Counted from the stretch's first letter, positions 42,599 through 51,016 are shown. The stretch is 64,000 bases of DNA from Amycolatopsis sp. DSM 110486 (GCF_019468465.1 NZ_CP080519.1:8177001-8241000), one strand, 5' to 3'. The notes: a model not told the origin generated them from the letters alone. A program made the numbers and translations.

Positions 42599-42616
42599 GA
42601 CCCGCCGTAGCGGGTC
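42599..42616 (-). terminator. Short hairpin upstream of the integrase cassette
   Basis: GACCCGC-CGTA-GCGGGTC forms a 7-bp stem. Read on the minus strand it is followed by TTTCTC, so it could terminate transcription entering the cassette. Confidence 0.4.
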
Positions 42617-42789
42617 CCTTACTCTGTGGTGTGGGAGATCTCCCATGAATCTGTGTCCGAGGACGATCTTGCTCACTATCTACACGCTTGCAACTACCCG
42701 GTTGACCTGCAGGTTCTCAGTAGTTGGACCCGAAGCCACCCGCGCCCCATGGGGCAATTGAGTGTCCGAAACACTTCACCAGCAACACC

Positions 42790-42910
42790 GACCGAGCCGC
42801 TGCTCTTGCCCCTGGCTCGAGTACTACAACACTCAACGCCGCCACAGCGCACTCGACGGCCACCCACCCACCAGCCGACTGCCACCAACCTGATGGCCAA
42901 ATACACCTAG
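42790..42910 (+). pseudogene. IS481-type transposase C-terminal remnant
   Basis: The plus strand encodes PWLEYYNTQRRHSALDGHPP and, after a frameshift, NLMAKYT and a stop. This is the usual end of IS481/IS3-type DDE transposases. The catalytic core is absent. Its TAG stop is part of the CTAG into which the next element inserted. Confidence 0.75.
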
Positions 42911-43841
42911 GACGTGTCCTGTAAGTGGTGACCTCGGTGTCTGGTAACTATGCGCGGTGGTTGGTCGCGGTGAGTTGACGGACAAGGCGTGGTCGGTGAT
43001 CGAGCCACTGCTGCCTCCGCGGCAAAAGCGGTGGCCGGCGGTGGCGTGATCACCGCCAAGTCATCAACGCGATCCTGTGGAAACTGCGCACCGGCACCCC
43101 GTGGTGTGACCTGCCCGAACGGTATGGACCGTGGAAGACCGCGCATGAACGGCTGCGGCTGTGGACCAAGGACGGCACCTGGGACAAGATCCTCGACCGG
43201 GTGATCGTCAAAGACGACGCCGTCGGCGACCTCGAGTGGATCATCTCGGTTGACTCGAGCGTGGTCCGGGCGCAGCAGCATGCTGCGGGCGCCCGGAAAA
43301 AAGGGGATGCAGCGACGACACCGAAACCCCCGCCCTCGACGGAGAAGGACTTGGCCGGTCCCGAGGCGGACTGAGCACCAAGATTCACCTCGCCGTCGAC
43401 GGGCGCGGTCTGCCGATCCGGTTCCTGCTCACCCCAGGCCAAGCTGGAGGCAACACGCAGCTGCTGCCGCTGCTGGACGGCATCAGCGTCGCCCGCCCCG
43501 GACCAGGCCGGCCCCGCTGCCGGCCGGAGACGGTGATCGCGGACAAGGCGTATTCGCATCCCTCGACCCGGCAGGCGATGCGAGACCGGCAGATCGCCTT
43601 CGTCAGCCCGCAGCGCGATGACCAGATCGCCCGCCGTGTCGCCAAAGACTCCCGCGGCGAGCGACCACCGACCTTCGACGCCGAGGTCTACAAGCAGCGC
43701 AACGTGGTCGAACGCTGCTTCAACCGACGCACACAATTCCGCGACCTGGCCACCCGCTACGCCAAACGCGCCGCCTACCACCACGCCGAACTCAATATCG
43801 CCGCCATCGTGCTCTGGCTCCGATAACTTACAGCACACCGC
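42911..43841 (+). mobile_element. IS5-family insertion sequence, probably inactive
   Basis: The 931-base element is bounded by inverted repeats GACGTGTCCTGTAAG and, on the other strand, GCGGTGTGCTGTAAG (12 of 15 match). A CTAG target duplication flanks it at 42907-42910 and 43842-43845. It contains one frameshifted transposase gene. Confidence 0.9.
42957..43826 (+). pseudogene. IS5-family transposase, N-terminal frameshift
   Basis: GTG 42957 starts GRGELTDKAWSVIEPLLPP, then stops at 43029. The rest continues in a shifted frame with LWKLRTGTPWCDLPERYG, the first catalytic Asp in SVDSSVVRAQQH, and a second shift near SRGGLSTKIHLAVDG. The later Asp and Glu are in IADKAYSHP and NVVERCFN. The second shift matches the orfA/orfB arrangement normal for this family; the first is a disabling mutation. 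Confidence 0.85.
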
Positions 43842-44304
43842 CTAGGTACCTGGGCCAGAAGTCCGAACCTGGAGAGGGTGGCGTGATTCTCCAGATGAAG
43901 GGATTCGTCCTGTACAACTCACTTAGTCGGTCGTCGCGCCAGCTCTCGTAGGCGAAGTCCTCGTCAACCGGGAAGCGATCCTCGGGGGTGTCGAGGTCGA
44001 GGTAGTGCTCCCTCCCAACGTCGACGAGATCAAGCTCGTCACCTTCGAGCTCCAGGCTGCGGACGGAGCAGCTGAACGAGTCCGCGTAGGACATGGGAAC
44101 CCGTTTCCCGGTCGCGGCGTCGGTAGCGACACCCCAGTCGCTCTCGGTCGCCCCGTGTAACCCTCCACTGCCCTCGCAGGCGCGGCAGCCGACGGCCATG
44201 TCGTCGTCGGAGTAGATAAGTGTAGTCGCGCCAAACGCGGCGACCATGCCGCCCCGTTCCGACGACGGCAGTTGACCGATGACATCTCAATCCTCTTTGG
44301 TCAT
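43828..44304 (-). CDS. Hypothetical protein, possible immunity-locus partner, damaged at both ends
   Basis: The main frame (from ATG 44247) gives about 139 residues with LIYSDDDMAVGCRACEG, SADSFSCSVRSLELEG-like and VDEDFAYESWRDDRLSELYR segments. No known domain is recognised. Upstream an ATG at 44304 overlaps the preceding gene's stop (ATGA), but a TGA at codon 6 (MTKED*) breaks the frame before DVIGQLPSSERGG, so the original start may be lost. At the 3' end the natural sequence runs into the IS5 inverted repeat, which supplies the last codons and the TAA stop (43828-43830). It follows the toxin and immunity genes, so a role in immunity is possible. Confidence 0.5.
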
Positions 44305-44762
44305 GACCTCGTCCTTACTTCCACCCGAATTCCATAGTTCTCGAACAGCTCAGACGCGAGCTCGGGACCACAGTACTTCGGAAAATGATTCCAGTACCAC
44401 GCCGTGCCATCGTCAATACTACTTCTGTCAATACGGGGATTTTGGTCAAAATCCAGGCATTGCGCGAATAGTGCATCGATTCGAGCAACGTCGCCGGCGA
44501 TATCGATCACTTCCCGAAACGCGATCATTTGTCGATGTTTGAGCAATCCAGACAGAACACTTCGAACCCCGAGTCGCCCATAGTACTCGTCCAGCGATCC
44601 ACCAAATGAGGCCTCGCATTCGCTGGCAAATCCATCCCACTTATCCACCAGGGTTCGAGGCGTGTCTCTCACCTTCGATGCCGGCGAAAGTCCGAATTCT
44701 TGTAGACGAAGCGTGAAACTCTCATCGAAATCCATTTTGCTCTCACTTTCAATCCGCGACAT
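44301..44762 (-). CDS. Probable immunity protein of the interrupted toxin
   Basis: This 153-residue acidic protein has no recognised catalytic motif. Its ATG shares bases with the toxin stop (TGATG at 44764-44760), the tight coupling expected of toxin and antidote. It includes LRLQEFGLSPASKVRDTP, WDGFASECEASFGGSLDEYY, HRQMIAFREVIDIAGDVARI and YWNHFPKYCG. Its codon choice is visibly richer in A and T than neighbouring operons, which suits horizontally moved conflict genes. The function rests on position only. Confidence 0.6.
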   Translation of the reverse strand: MSRIESESKMDFDESFTLRLQEFGLSPASKVRDTPRTLVDKWDGFASECEASFGGSLDEYYGRLGVRSVLSGLLKHRQMIAFREVIDIAGDVARIDALFAQCLDFDQNPRIDRSSIDDGTAWYWNHFPKYCGPELASELFENYGIRVEVRTRS

Positions 44763-44843
44763 CACTCGAGATCACCCGGCATCCCGTCGAAAGATCGAAT
44801 TCCACCATCCAGATGATAGTAATTTAGAATCCCCGCGTTACGC

Positions 44844-45753
44844 CTAGGGCATGTCTGACAAAGCCTTGGTCCAGGTGATCACGGCATGGAGGACTACTGC
44901 GGAGCGGTAGACGATGGCCAACTTGTCGAAGCGGGTGGCCAGGCCGCGCCATTGTTTGAGCAGGTTGAAGCCGCGTTCGACGACGTTGCGGCCTTGGTAG
45001 TCGACCGGGTCGAACGCTGGTGGGCGGCCGCCTCGTGAACCCCGCCGTGCGCGGTGCCCGACCTGATCGGCAGGTTCGGGGATCACGGCGGTGATGCCGC
45101 GGGTGCGCAAGTGCCCGCGGATCGCTCGCGAGGAGTAGGCCTTGTCGCCCCGGACCCGGTCGGGACGGGTGCGCGCCCGGCCACGCCCCATTCGAGCGAC
45201 GCGCAGATGTCGCATCAGGTGCGGAAACATCGGCGCGTCCCCGGCTTGGCCGGGCCCGACCAGAGCTACCAGCGGCCGCCCGTTGCCGTCGACGAGGTGG
45301 TGAACTTTGGTGCTCCAGCCTCCGCGGGAGCGGCCGATCGCGTGATCAGGCGGCTCGGCGAGCAGATCCGTGTAATTCGACCCAGCCCCCCGTGACACGC
45401 CTGACGTTGGTGGCGTGCTGATGCGCCCGCGCGATCGTGGAATCCACCGACACCGCCCAGTCGATCTGCCCGGCCGCGTCCGCGGCGGTGAGCAGCCGCT
45501 GCAGCACCATGTCCCACGTGCCGTCCCCCGCCATCCGGCGATGCCAGGTCCAGATCGTCTGCCACGAACCAAACACCTCGGGCACGTCCCGCCACGCGAT
45601 CCCACACCGATATCGGTAGACGATCCCCTCCACCATCGCCCGCGCATCCGAAAACGGACGACCCCGCTTACCGGTCCGCGCCGGCAACAAGTCTTTGATC
45701 AACGCCCACTGCTCGTCTGACAGCAACTGAAACCGCGACACGACCGACAGCAT
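44844..45753 (-). CDS. IS5-family transposase, two overlapping frames
   Basis: The first frame (from ATG 45753 or the nearby GTG 45741, to 45346) holds the DNA-binding part and first catalytic Asp: FQLLSDEQWALIKDLLPART, GIAWRDVPEVFGSWQTIW and VSVDSTIARAHQH. The second frame carries IGRSRGGWSTKVHHLVDGNG, the second Asp in RGDKAYSSRAI and the Glu in NVVERGFNLLKQWRGLA. The frames meet at six G residues (complement of 45386-45391), a plausible programmed frameshift site. The TAG stop is formed partly by the flanking CTAG duplication. All DDE residues are present, so it may be active. Confidence 0.88.
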
Positions 45754-45788
45754 CCCAGCTGCCACAGACGATGTTTGTCAGACACGCC
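44848..45788 (-). mobile_element. IS5-family insertion sequence, structurally complete
   Basis: A 941-base element with ends GGCATGTCTGACAAA and GGCGTGTCTGACAAA (the latter on the other strand), flanked by an exact CTAG duplication at 44844-44847 and 45789-45792. It splits a toxin gene, and a deleted relative occurs at 24621-24897. It appears recent. Confidence 0.93.
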
Positions 45789-46269
45789 CTAGTCGTGGGG
45801 TCAGTATACGTGATGGCGAATTCACCACTCTCGGGGTCATAGTAATACGTCTTTCCAGTGGTGGAATTTACCCTGCGGAGCACATCTCTGCGGCCTCCGT
45901 CACATTGACACGTTAGATCGATTGCACCGTCTTCGTACTCACGTATTGATTCACTGCCAAATTCTTTGCCATGGGCCGCATACTTTTGCGCAAGCCTGCC
46001 CGGGCTACTCCACGGCTCGCAGTTATGAACGAGTACTGGCATACTGCCCGCGAGTACGTAGTAGGTGTGGGTCGTGTCGATGGTGAGGTTGTACGTGCGG
46101 AAGCTGCTGGTGTAGCGGTACAGAGTTTGGATGGCGGCGTGGCCGTCGGCCTGTTCGTCTGCGGAAATGACCGCGCGCCTTCTGCGACCCGCACGCACTC
46201 GGGCAGCGCGGCAGCAAAGAGAACACCAGATGGTGCAACAAGCGGAACGCCAACTCATGGCCAAGATCA

Positions 46270-46742
46270 TTCGCAACGATCGGTAGAAGCCGCCCCGGGT
46301 CCAGCGGCCGCTTCTGCCACTCGACTATGCTCTCGACCACCTCGTCGGTGATGGCGGAGATAGTCTGGCGCGAGACTTCGGCGCCATTGACCTCGGCCAG
46401 GTGCGCGCAGATCTCGCCGGTCGTGAGGCCCTTCGCGGCCAGGGAGATCACCGCGCCGCCCACACGTTTCTGCCGCTTGGCCGCGAATCTCGGGCTCGAA
46501 GCTGGCATCCCGGCCGCGCGACACACCGGTCTGCACCCGAGACGACGTCGGTGGGCACCGGTCTTGGATCGGTGTCGTTGGGGCGAGTTACTGGTCCCGC
46601 GGCCGGTGGGGTCGTGCTTGTCATTGCCGACATGGGCGGTGATCTCGCCGTCCAACACGGACTCCAGCTGCCGTTCGGTCAGCTGCTGCAGCACGCCGCC
46701 CTCACCGGTCAGCGTCAGCCAGCCGGCTTTCGCGCGGCTCAT
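46270..46742 (-). pseudogene. IS256-family transposase, N-terminal remnant
   Basis: From ATG 46742 the frame reads LTLTGEGGVLQQLTERQLES and DGEITAHVGNDKHDPTGRG, the standard IS256 start. A frameshift follows near SNSPQRHRSKT (the expected VSRGRDASFEPEI is in another frame). It resumes with ISLAAKGLTTGEICAHLAEV and SRQTISAITDEVVESIVEWQ, then ends. The DDE core is missing. Confidence 0.85.
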
Positions 46743-46772
46743 CAGCTGTTACACCGGACGTTTTACAGTCTC

Positions 46773-47381
46773 CTACCTGGGCGGCAGGCTGCGCTCGGGC
46801 TGGTCCGGCCCGAGAGTCGCCGTCGCTTCGAGGCTCTCTTGAATGAGAAGCACGCGAAGCGAGCCCTTGTTGAGTTGCCGCCATCGGTGTTTGACGTGGC
46901 CGCCGTAGAAGAGGCTCTCGCCGGCACCCAGCTTGAAGGTGCCGTGGCCCTCGACCTCCATCTCGCACCGCCCCGAGGCGACGTAGATCATCTCGCGGGC
47001 GGCGTGTGTGTAGTACTCCTCGAACTCACTGGGCCCTGAGCGGTACTCGACCGGCAGGAAGGGCCAGGCTCCGCGGACGAGGAAGCGAGCCATGCCGGTG
47101 CTGTGCTCGACCTCCAGGGCTGAGCGTCGTTGGACTCCGCCGAAGTCTTCCGCGCTGCCCAACGCGACCAGCGCGTGTGCCGTAGTGCCGAGCACGTCCG
47201 CGATCAGCGTCAGCGTGCGCATGCTCGGGCGCGACAGGCCCCGCTCGATCTTGCTCAGAAACGGATGCGAGAGCCCGGTGGCTCCCTCGACATCCTTCAG
47301 GGTCAGCCCGAGCGACTGCCGACGCTCCCGGATCCCGGCGCCCAGGGCGCCGAGCATCCGGTCACTGCGTCCCTGATCCAT
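46773..47381 (-). CDS. XRE-cupin transcriptional regulator
   Basis: This 202-residue regulator has an N-terminal HTH_3 domain at about residues 10-65 (GAGIRERRQSLGLTLKDVEG, then GLSHPFLSKIERGLSRPSM) and a C-terminal cupin beta-barrel at about 115-195 (EYYTHAAREMIYVASGRCEM, GAGESLFYGGHVKHRW). The cupin part senses a small ligand. The ATG at 47381 follows GGAGGAG. It is divergent from the ten-gene 2OG-oxygenase operon and separated from it by two TGTTCC-N5-GGAACA palindromes, which are its likely binding sites. Confidence 0.93.
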   Translation of the reverse strand: MDQGRSDRMLGALGAGIRERRQSLGLTLKDVEGATGLSHPFLSKIERGLSRPSMRTLTLIADVLGTTAHALVALGSAEDFGGVQRRSALEVEHSTGMARFLVRGAWPFLPVEYRSGPSEFEEYYTHAAREMIYVASGRCEMEVEGHGTFKLGAGESLFYGGHVKHRWRQLNKGSLRVLLIQESLEATATLGPDQPERSLPPR

Positions 47382-47465
47382 CTGCTCCTGCTCTCCTCCA
47401 TGCGAACCCGTCGTCCTGATCATATCGGCGGACGCTCACCGGCTCGCCGTCGCCCATGCAACCAA

Positions 47466-47482
47466 TGTTCCCCACGGGAACA
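47466..47482. promoter_or_regulatory. Operator-like palindrome TGTTCC-N5-GGAACA, copy 1
   Basis: Perfect 6-base arms around CCACG. It stands 85 bases from the XRE-cupin start. An identical pair of arms recurs 69 bases away. Confidence 0.75.
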
Positions 47483-47534
47483 GTTCACCAACGCGAAACA
47501 CGAGCATACGAAGCCGGTAATAACTGCTGGCCAC

Positions 47535-47551
47535 TGTTCCTCGCAGGAACA
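47535..47551. promoter_or_regulatory. Operator-like palindrome TGTTCC-N5-GGAACA, copy 2
   Basis: Perfect arms around TCGCA, 90 bases before the first oxygenase start. Two copies in one divergent region suggest cooperative or dual control by the XRE-cupin protein. The remaining 259-base gap holds no gene. Confidence 0.75.
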
Positions 47552-47640
47552 TTCCGCCCCCGGGCCAGGATCCCCGCGACAGCGTGCGCTGCGCGCAACT
47601 CCGCCGGCCCCCTAGCTCAACCGGACAGGAGCTTCCAGAC

Positions 47641-48636
47641 ATGAGGCTGCTTGACGTTCCCGTCATCGACATGCACCCGTTCCTCACCGGCGATGCCGAG
47701 GCGCGCGCAAAGGTCGCGAGGGAGGTCGACCGCGCGTGCCGTGACATCGGCTTCCTCGTGATCAACGGACACGGCGTCGACCCTGCGCTCATCGAGCGCA
47801 CCAGGGAGATCTCACGCCAGTTCTTCGACCTCCGCGCGGAGCGGAAGCTGAGCGTGGCCAAGCCGCAGCCCGGCGTCCTGCGCGGCTACCTGGGCGTGGC
47901 GGGTGAGTCCATCGGCCGCTCTCGTGACCTCAACGCCAAAGCCGGCGATTTGAACGAAAGCATGCAGATCGGGCCGATCGACGTCCCGCCAGACGACTAC
48001 GCGTTCGCGCCGGCGGCGGGCCAGCACTTCGCCCGCAACCTCTGGCCTGACGAGCCGGTGGAGTTCCAGAAGATCTGGACCGAGTACTACGAGGCGATGT
48101 CGGAGCTGGCGGATGAGCTGATGCGGGCCTTCGCGCTGGCCCTGGGCGAGGAAGAGTCGTACTTCGAGGACAAGCTCGACCGCCACATCAGCAGGCTCCG
48201 CGTCCGCAACTACCCCGCGACCGACAACCCGGCAGAGCCCGGCCAGATCCGGGCCGGCGCCCACACCGACTGGGGCAGCCTGACGATCCTGGCCACCGAG
48301 GACGCCCCCGGCGGACTCCAGGTCCGCAACGCCGAAGGGGAGTGGCGCGATGTCCCCATTCTCCCGGGCTGCTTCATCGTCAACATCGGCGACCTCATGG
48401 CCCGTTGGACCAACGACGAGTGGGTGTCCACCCTCCACCGCGTCGTCAACCCCCCGGCTGAGCAGGCGTCGACGAGCCGGCGGCAGTCGCTGATCTTCTT
48501 CCACAACCCCAACTACGACGCAGTGATCGAGTGCATCCCCAGCTGCCTGCCCGAGGGCGCGACGCCCAAGTACCCGACCACCACGTCCGGCGAGCACCTC
48601 TTGGAGATGTTCGTTCGCTCCCAGAACGACTACTGA
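47641..48636 (+). CDS. 2-oxoglutarate/Fe(II) oxygenase, isopenicillin N synthase-like (first copy)
   Basis: This 331-residue enzyme oxidises a substrate using O2 and probably 2-oxoglutarate. It has the DIOX_N domain (DVPVIDMHPFLTG, then RACRDIGFLVINGHGV) and the double-stranded beta-helix core. The iron ligands are H208 and D210 in AHTDWGS and H266 in STLHRVV, and the RxS pair binding the co-substrate carboxylate is R281/S283 (SRRQS). FHNPNYDAVIECIPSC follows. The ATG comes after GGAGCTTCCAGAC. It is the first gene of the ten-gene operon. Thymine-7-hydroxylase and related nucleobase oxygenases belong to this family. Confidence 0.94.
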   Translation: MRLLDVPVIDMHPFLTGDAEARAKVAREVDRACRDIGFLVINGHGVDPALIERTREISRQFFDLRAERKLSVAKPQPGVLRGYLGVAGESIGRSRDLNAKAGDLNESMQIGPIDVPPDDYAFAPAAGQHFARNLWPDEPVEFQKIWTEYYEAMSELADELMRAFALALGEEESYFEDKLDRHISRLRVRNYPATDNPAEPGQIRAGAHTDWGSLTILATEDAPGGLQVRNAEGEWRDVPILPGCFIVNIGDLMARWTNDEWVSTLHRVVNPPAEQASTSRRQSLIFFHNPNYDAVIECIPSCLPEGATPKYPTTTSGEHLLEMFVRSQNDY

Positions 48637-48692
48637 GCACCAGACATCCGAGCCACGTATCCGGCCAGCCAGCCAGAAAGTGAGTGAGCACG

Positions 48693-49694
48693 ATGACGCT
48701 TCTTGACGTTCCCCTGATCGATCTCAGCGGATTCCGCGATGGAGACGAGGCCACCCGCCGGCGCATCGCCGACGAGGTCGGGCGGGCCTGCCGGGACATC
48801 GGTTTCCTGGTCATCAAGGGGCACGGCGTGGCCCCGGAGAAGATCAAGACCGCCTACGAGACGAGCCTGGAGTTCTTCGCACAGGACGTGTCCGCCAAGG
48901 CCGCGGCCGGCCGGCCCGACCCCTCGCACATCCGCGGCTACATCGGGCTCGGTGTGGAGTCGCTGGCGCAGCTCGACAACATGGCCGCTCCGCCGGACAT
49001 CAAGGAGCTCTTCGACGTCGGGCCGTCCGATGTGCCTGCCGACGCTTACCACGAGGCCGGTGGTGCGGCGTTCGCTCCGAACGTGTGGCCGGAGACGCCG
49101 AGCGCGATGAAGCCGGTCCTGACCGACATGTTCGACACCATGACGGGTACCGCTCAGCTGCTCAGCCAGGTCTTTGCGATGGCGCTAGACCTCGAGCCCG
49201 ACTACTTCCTCCCGAAGATCGACAAGCACACCAGCATCATGCGCGTGAACTACTACCCCTCTCAGGAGGAGCAGCCACTGCCGGGACAGATGCGGGTGGG
49301 CCAGCACACCGACTACACCGCGTTCACGGTCCTGTGGCAGGAAGCGGTCGACTCCGGAGGCCTGCAGGTGCTCAACAAGGCCGGTGAGTGGGTCGATGTT
49401 CCGGTCATCCCGGACTCCTTGGTGGTCAACATCGGCGACTCCCTCGCGCGGTGGACCAACGACACCTGGGTCTCCACCATGCACCGCGTCGTCAACCCCG
49501 AGCGCACCGTCGTTCCCACCAACAGGCGCATCTCGATCGTCATGTTCTTCCAGCCCAACTACGACGCGGTCATCGAGTGCATCCCCACCTGCCAGGGCCC
49601 GGACCGGCCGGCGAAGTACGCCCCGATCAAGAACGGCGAGTACCTCGCTGCCAAGTTCGCTCAGCAGCAGATCGACGAGGAGGAGATCGCGTGA
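48693..49694 (+). CDS. 2-oxoglutarate/Fe(II) oxygenase, isopenicillin N synthase-like (second copy)
   Basis: This 333-residue paralogue of the preceding gene has iron ligands H205 and D207 (QHTDYTA) and H264 (STMHRVV) and the R279/S281 pair. I align its start with the neighbour at ATG 48693 (MTLLDVPLIDL); a GTG nine bases earlier is possible. The two proteins share a start, spacing and endings (YDAVIECIP) but differ in the middle, as expected of enzymes acting on successive or related positions. Its stop overlaps the VOC gene start (GTGA). Confidence 0.94.
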   Translation: MTLLDVPLIDLSGFRDGDEATRRRIADEVGRACRDIGFLVIKGHGVAPEKIKTAYETSLEFFAQDVSAKAAAGRPDPSHIRGYIGLGVESLAQLDNMAAPPDIKELFDVGPSDVPADAYHEAGGAAFAPNVWPETPSAMKPVLTDMFDTMTGTAQLLSQVFAMALDLEPDYFLPKIDKHTSIMRVNYYPSQEEQPLPGQMRVGQHTDYTAFTVLWQEAVDSGGLQVLNKAGEWVDVPVIPDSLVVNIGDSLARWTNDTWVSTMHRVVNPERTVVPTNRRISIVMFFQPNYDAVIECIPTCQGPDRPAKYAPIKNGEYLAAKFAQQQIDEEEIA

Positions 49695-50107
49695 CCACCA
49701 CCACGAGCGCCGGCGTCCTGAACTGGGTCAACGTCTTCGCCAAGAATCTTGAGGACCTGCCCAGGTTCTACGCCGAGCTGTTCGGCCTGAGTGAGGTCGA
49801 GCAGATGCGCAACAACGTCTTCCGCGGCTTCTCCACCGGCGCGAGCGGCCTGGGGTTCCTCTCCCCGGAGGTTTACGACCTGCTTCACCTGGAACCCCTG
49901 CGCGAGACCCAAGGCGCCGGCTTCCTGCTCAACTTCGAGACCGGCTCTCACGACGAGGTCCACCTGCTGATCGACTCCGCCGTCGCCGCGGGCGCCACCC
50001 TGGTCAAGGAGCCCTACGAGACCTCCTACGGCTGGTACCAGGCCGTGCTGACCGATCCGGAGGGCAACGTGTTCCGGATCAACCACATCTTCGGGAGCGT
50101 GACGTGA
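49691..50107 (+). CDS. VOC-family protein
   Basis: This 138-residue glyoxalase-fold protein begins TTTSAGVLNWVNVFAKNLED, continues with LPRFYAELFGLSEVEQM, and ends LTDPEGNVFRINHIFG. The usual metal ligands are partly replaced, so it may bind a ligand rather than catalyse. GAGGAG precedes the GTG start, which overlaps the oxygenase stop by four bases. The GTGA overlap with the SDR gene shows tight coupling. Confidence 0.88.
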   Translation: MTTTTSAGVLNWVNVFAKNLEDLPRFYAELFGLSEVEQMRNNVFRGFSTGASGLGFLSPEVYDLLHLEPLRETQGAGFLLNFETGSHDEVHLLIDSAVAAGATLVKEPYETSYGWYQAVLTDPEGNVFRINHIFGSVT

Positions 50108-50859
50108 CCGGTCGCATGACCGGTGCGGTCGCCATCGTCACCGGGACCGCACACCCCAACGGTATCGGCGCGGCCACGGCCCGCCGGCTCGCCGAGGAGG
50201 GTGCCAAGGTGCTGATGACCGACCTGCTCGGTGAGGTCGGGAAGCAGACCGCGGCCGAACTCACCGGCCGCGGCCTCGAAGTCAGCTTCGTGATCCACGA
50301 CGTCACCTCCGAGGCCGCGTGGCAGGAGACTCTGCAGACATGCCGGTCGACTTACGGCGAGCCGACCGTGCTCTTCAACAACGCGGGCGTCTTCAACGGC
50401 ACGCCGATCACGGAGGAGGACATGCCGGGCTGGAGCCGCACCATCGCCGCGAACCTGACCAGTGTGTTCCTCGGAATGCGCACCGTCATCCCGGCGATGA
50501 TCGCCAACGGCGGTGGCTCGATCGTCAACACCTCCTCGATCTGGGGGCTCGTCGGCGCCGAAGGTGGCGCGGCCTACCACGCCAGCAAGGGCGGCGTCAC
50601 GGTACTGACCAAGCATGCCGCGATGGCACACGTCCGCGACGACATCCGCGTGAACTCGGTCCACCCCGGAGGAATCGACACCGTAATCATGGAGCAGTCC
50701 GGAAAGGACAACGCCGACCAGGTGGCCGCCCGTACGCCGATGGGTCGACTGGGCAAGCCCGAAGAGATCGCGGAGGCGGTCCTCTTCCTGTCCTCCCCGG
50801 GAGCTTCCTACGTCACGGGCACCGCGTTCGCCGTCGATGGCGGATACACCGCCCTGTGA
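50104..50859 (+). CDS. Short-chain dehydrogenase/reductase
   Basis: This 251-residue SDR has an unusual nucleotide loop, TGTAHPNGIG (13-22), in place of TGGxxGIG. The catalytic residues are Ser144/145 (NTSSIWG), Tyr158 and Lys162 (YHASK), and it ends SYVTGTAFAVDGGYTAL. It should oxidise the hydroxyl group made by the upstream oxygenases, or reduce the resulting carbonyl. The GTG start lies inside the VOC stop (GTGA). Confidence 0.92.
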   Translation: MTGRMTGAVAIVTGTAHPNGIGAATARRLAEEGAKVLMTDLLGEVGKQTAAELTGRGLEVSFVIHDVTSEAAWQETLQTCRSTYGEPTVLFNNAGVFNGTPITEEDMPGWSRTIAANLTSVFLGMRTVIPAMIANGGGSIVNTSSIWGLVGAEGGAAYHASKGGVTVLTKHAAMAHVRDDIRVNSVHPGGIDTVIMEQSGKDNADQVAARTPMGRLGKPEEIAEAVLFLSSPGASYVTGTAFAVDGGYTAL

Positions 50860-50871
50860 ACCACCGATAGC

Positions 50872-50915
50872 GCTCGCGCCGGCCGCCGCCCTTGGCACCG
50901 ATGAGCGGCGCGAGC
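50872..50915 (+). other. Long-loop inverted repeat in the operon gap
   Basis: A 10-bp stem (50872-50881 with 50906-50915) and a 24-base loop lie in the 157-base gap before the binding-protein gene, the only large gap in the operon. It may tune how much of the transcript continues into the importer genes. Confidence 0.35.
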
Positions 50916-51016
50916 CCCGCACACAAAGCCTCGGCCCGACGAGGGCCGGCGCGCACCTCTGAGCGCCATCACACCGTCGAGACGCGACTCCTCAGCGAGC
51001 GAAAGGTCCATCAGCC

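Larger units (their letters stand above)
44762..46180 (-). pseudogene. Polymorphic toxin C-terminal region (Hint plus toxin domain), split by an IS
   Basis: The surviving part starts in a pretoxin Hint domain (HAAIQTLYRYTSSFRTYNL, then TTHTYYVLAGSMPVLVHNC ending near 46018). The toxin domain follows: EPWSSPGRLAQKYAAHGKEF, then VLRRVNSTTGKTYYYDPESG and EFAITYTDPTT. An IS5 element then interrupts it at CTAG. Beyond the element the same frame resumes as RRNAGILNYYHLDGGIRSFD and ends GMPGDLE, stop. The delivery or RHS part upstream is lost, replaced by an IS256 remnant. The final domain resembles BECR-type ribonuclease toxins in its YYDP-x-FAI-x-ILNYYH pattern, but this is tentative. Confidence 0.75.
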
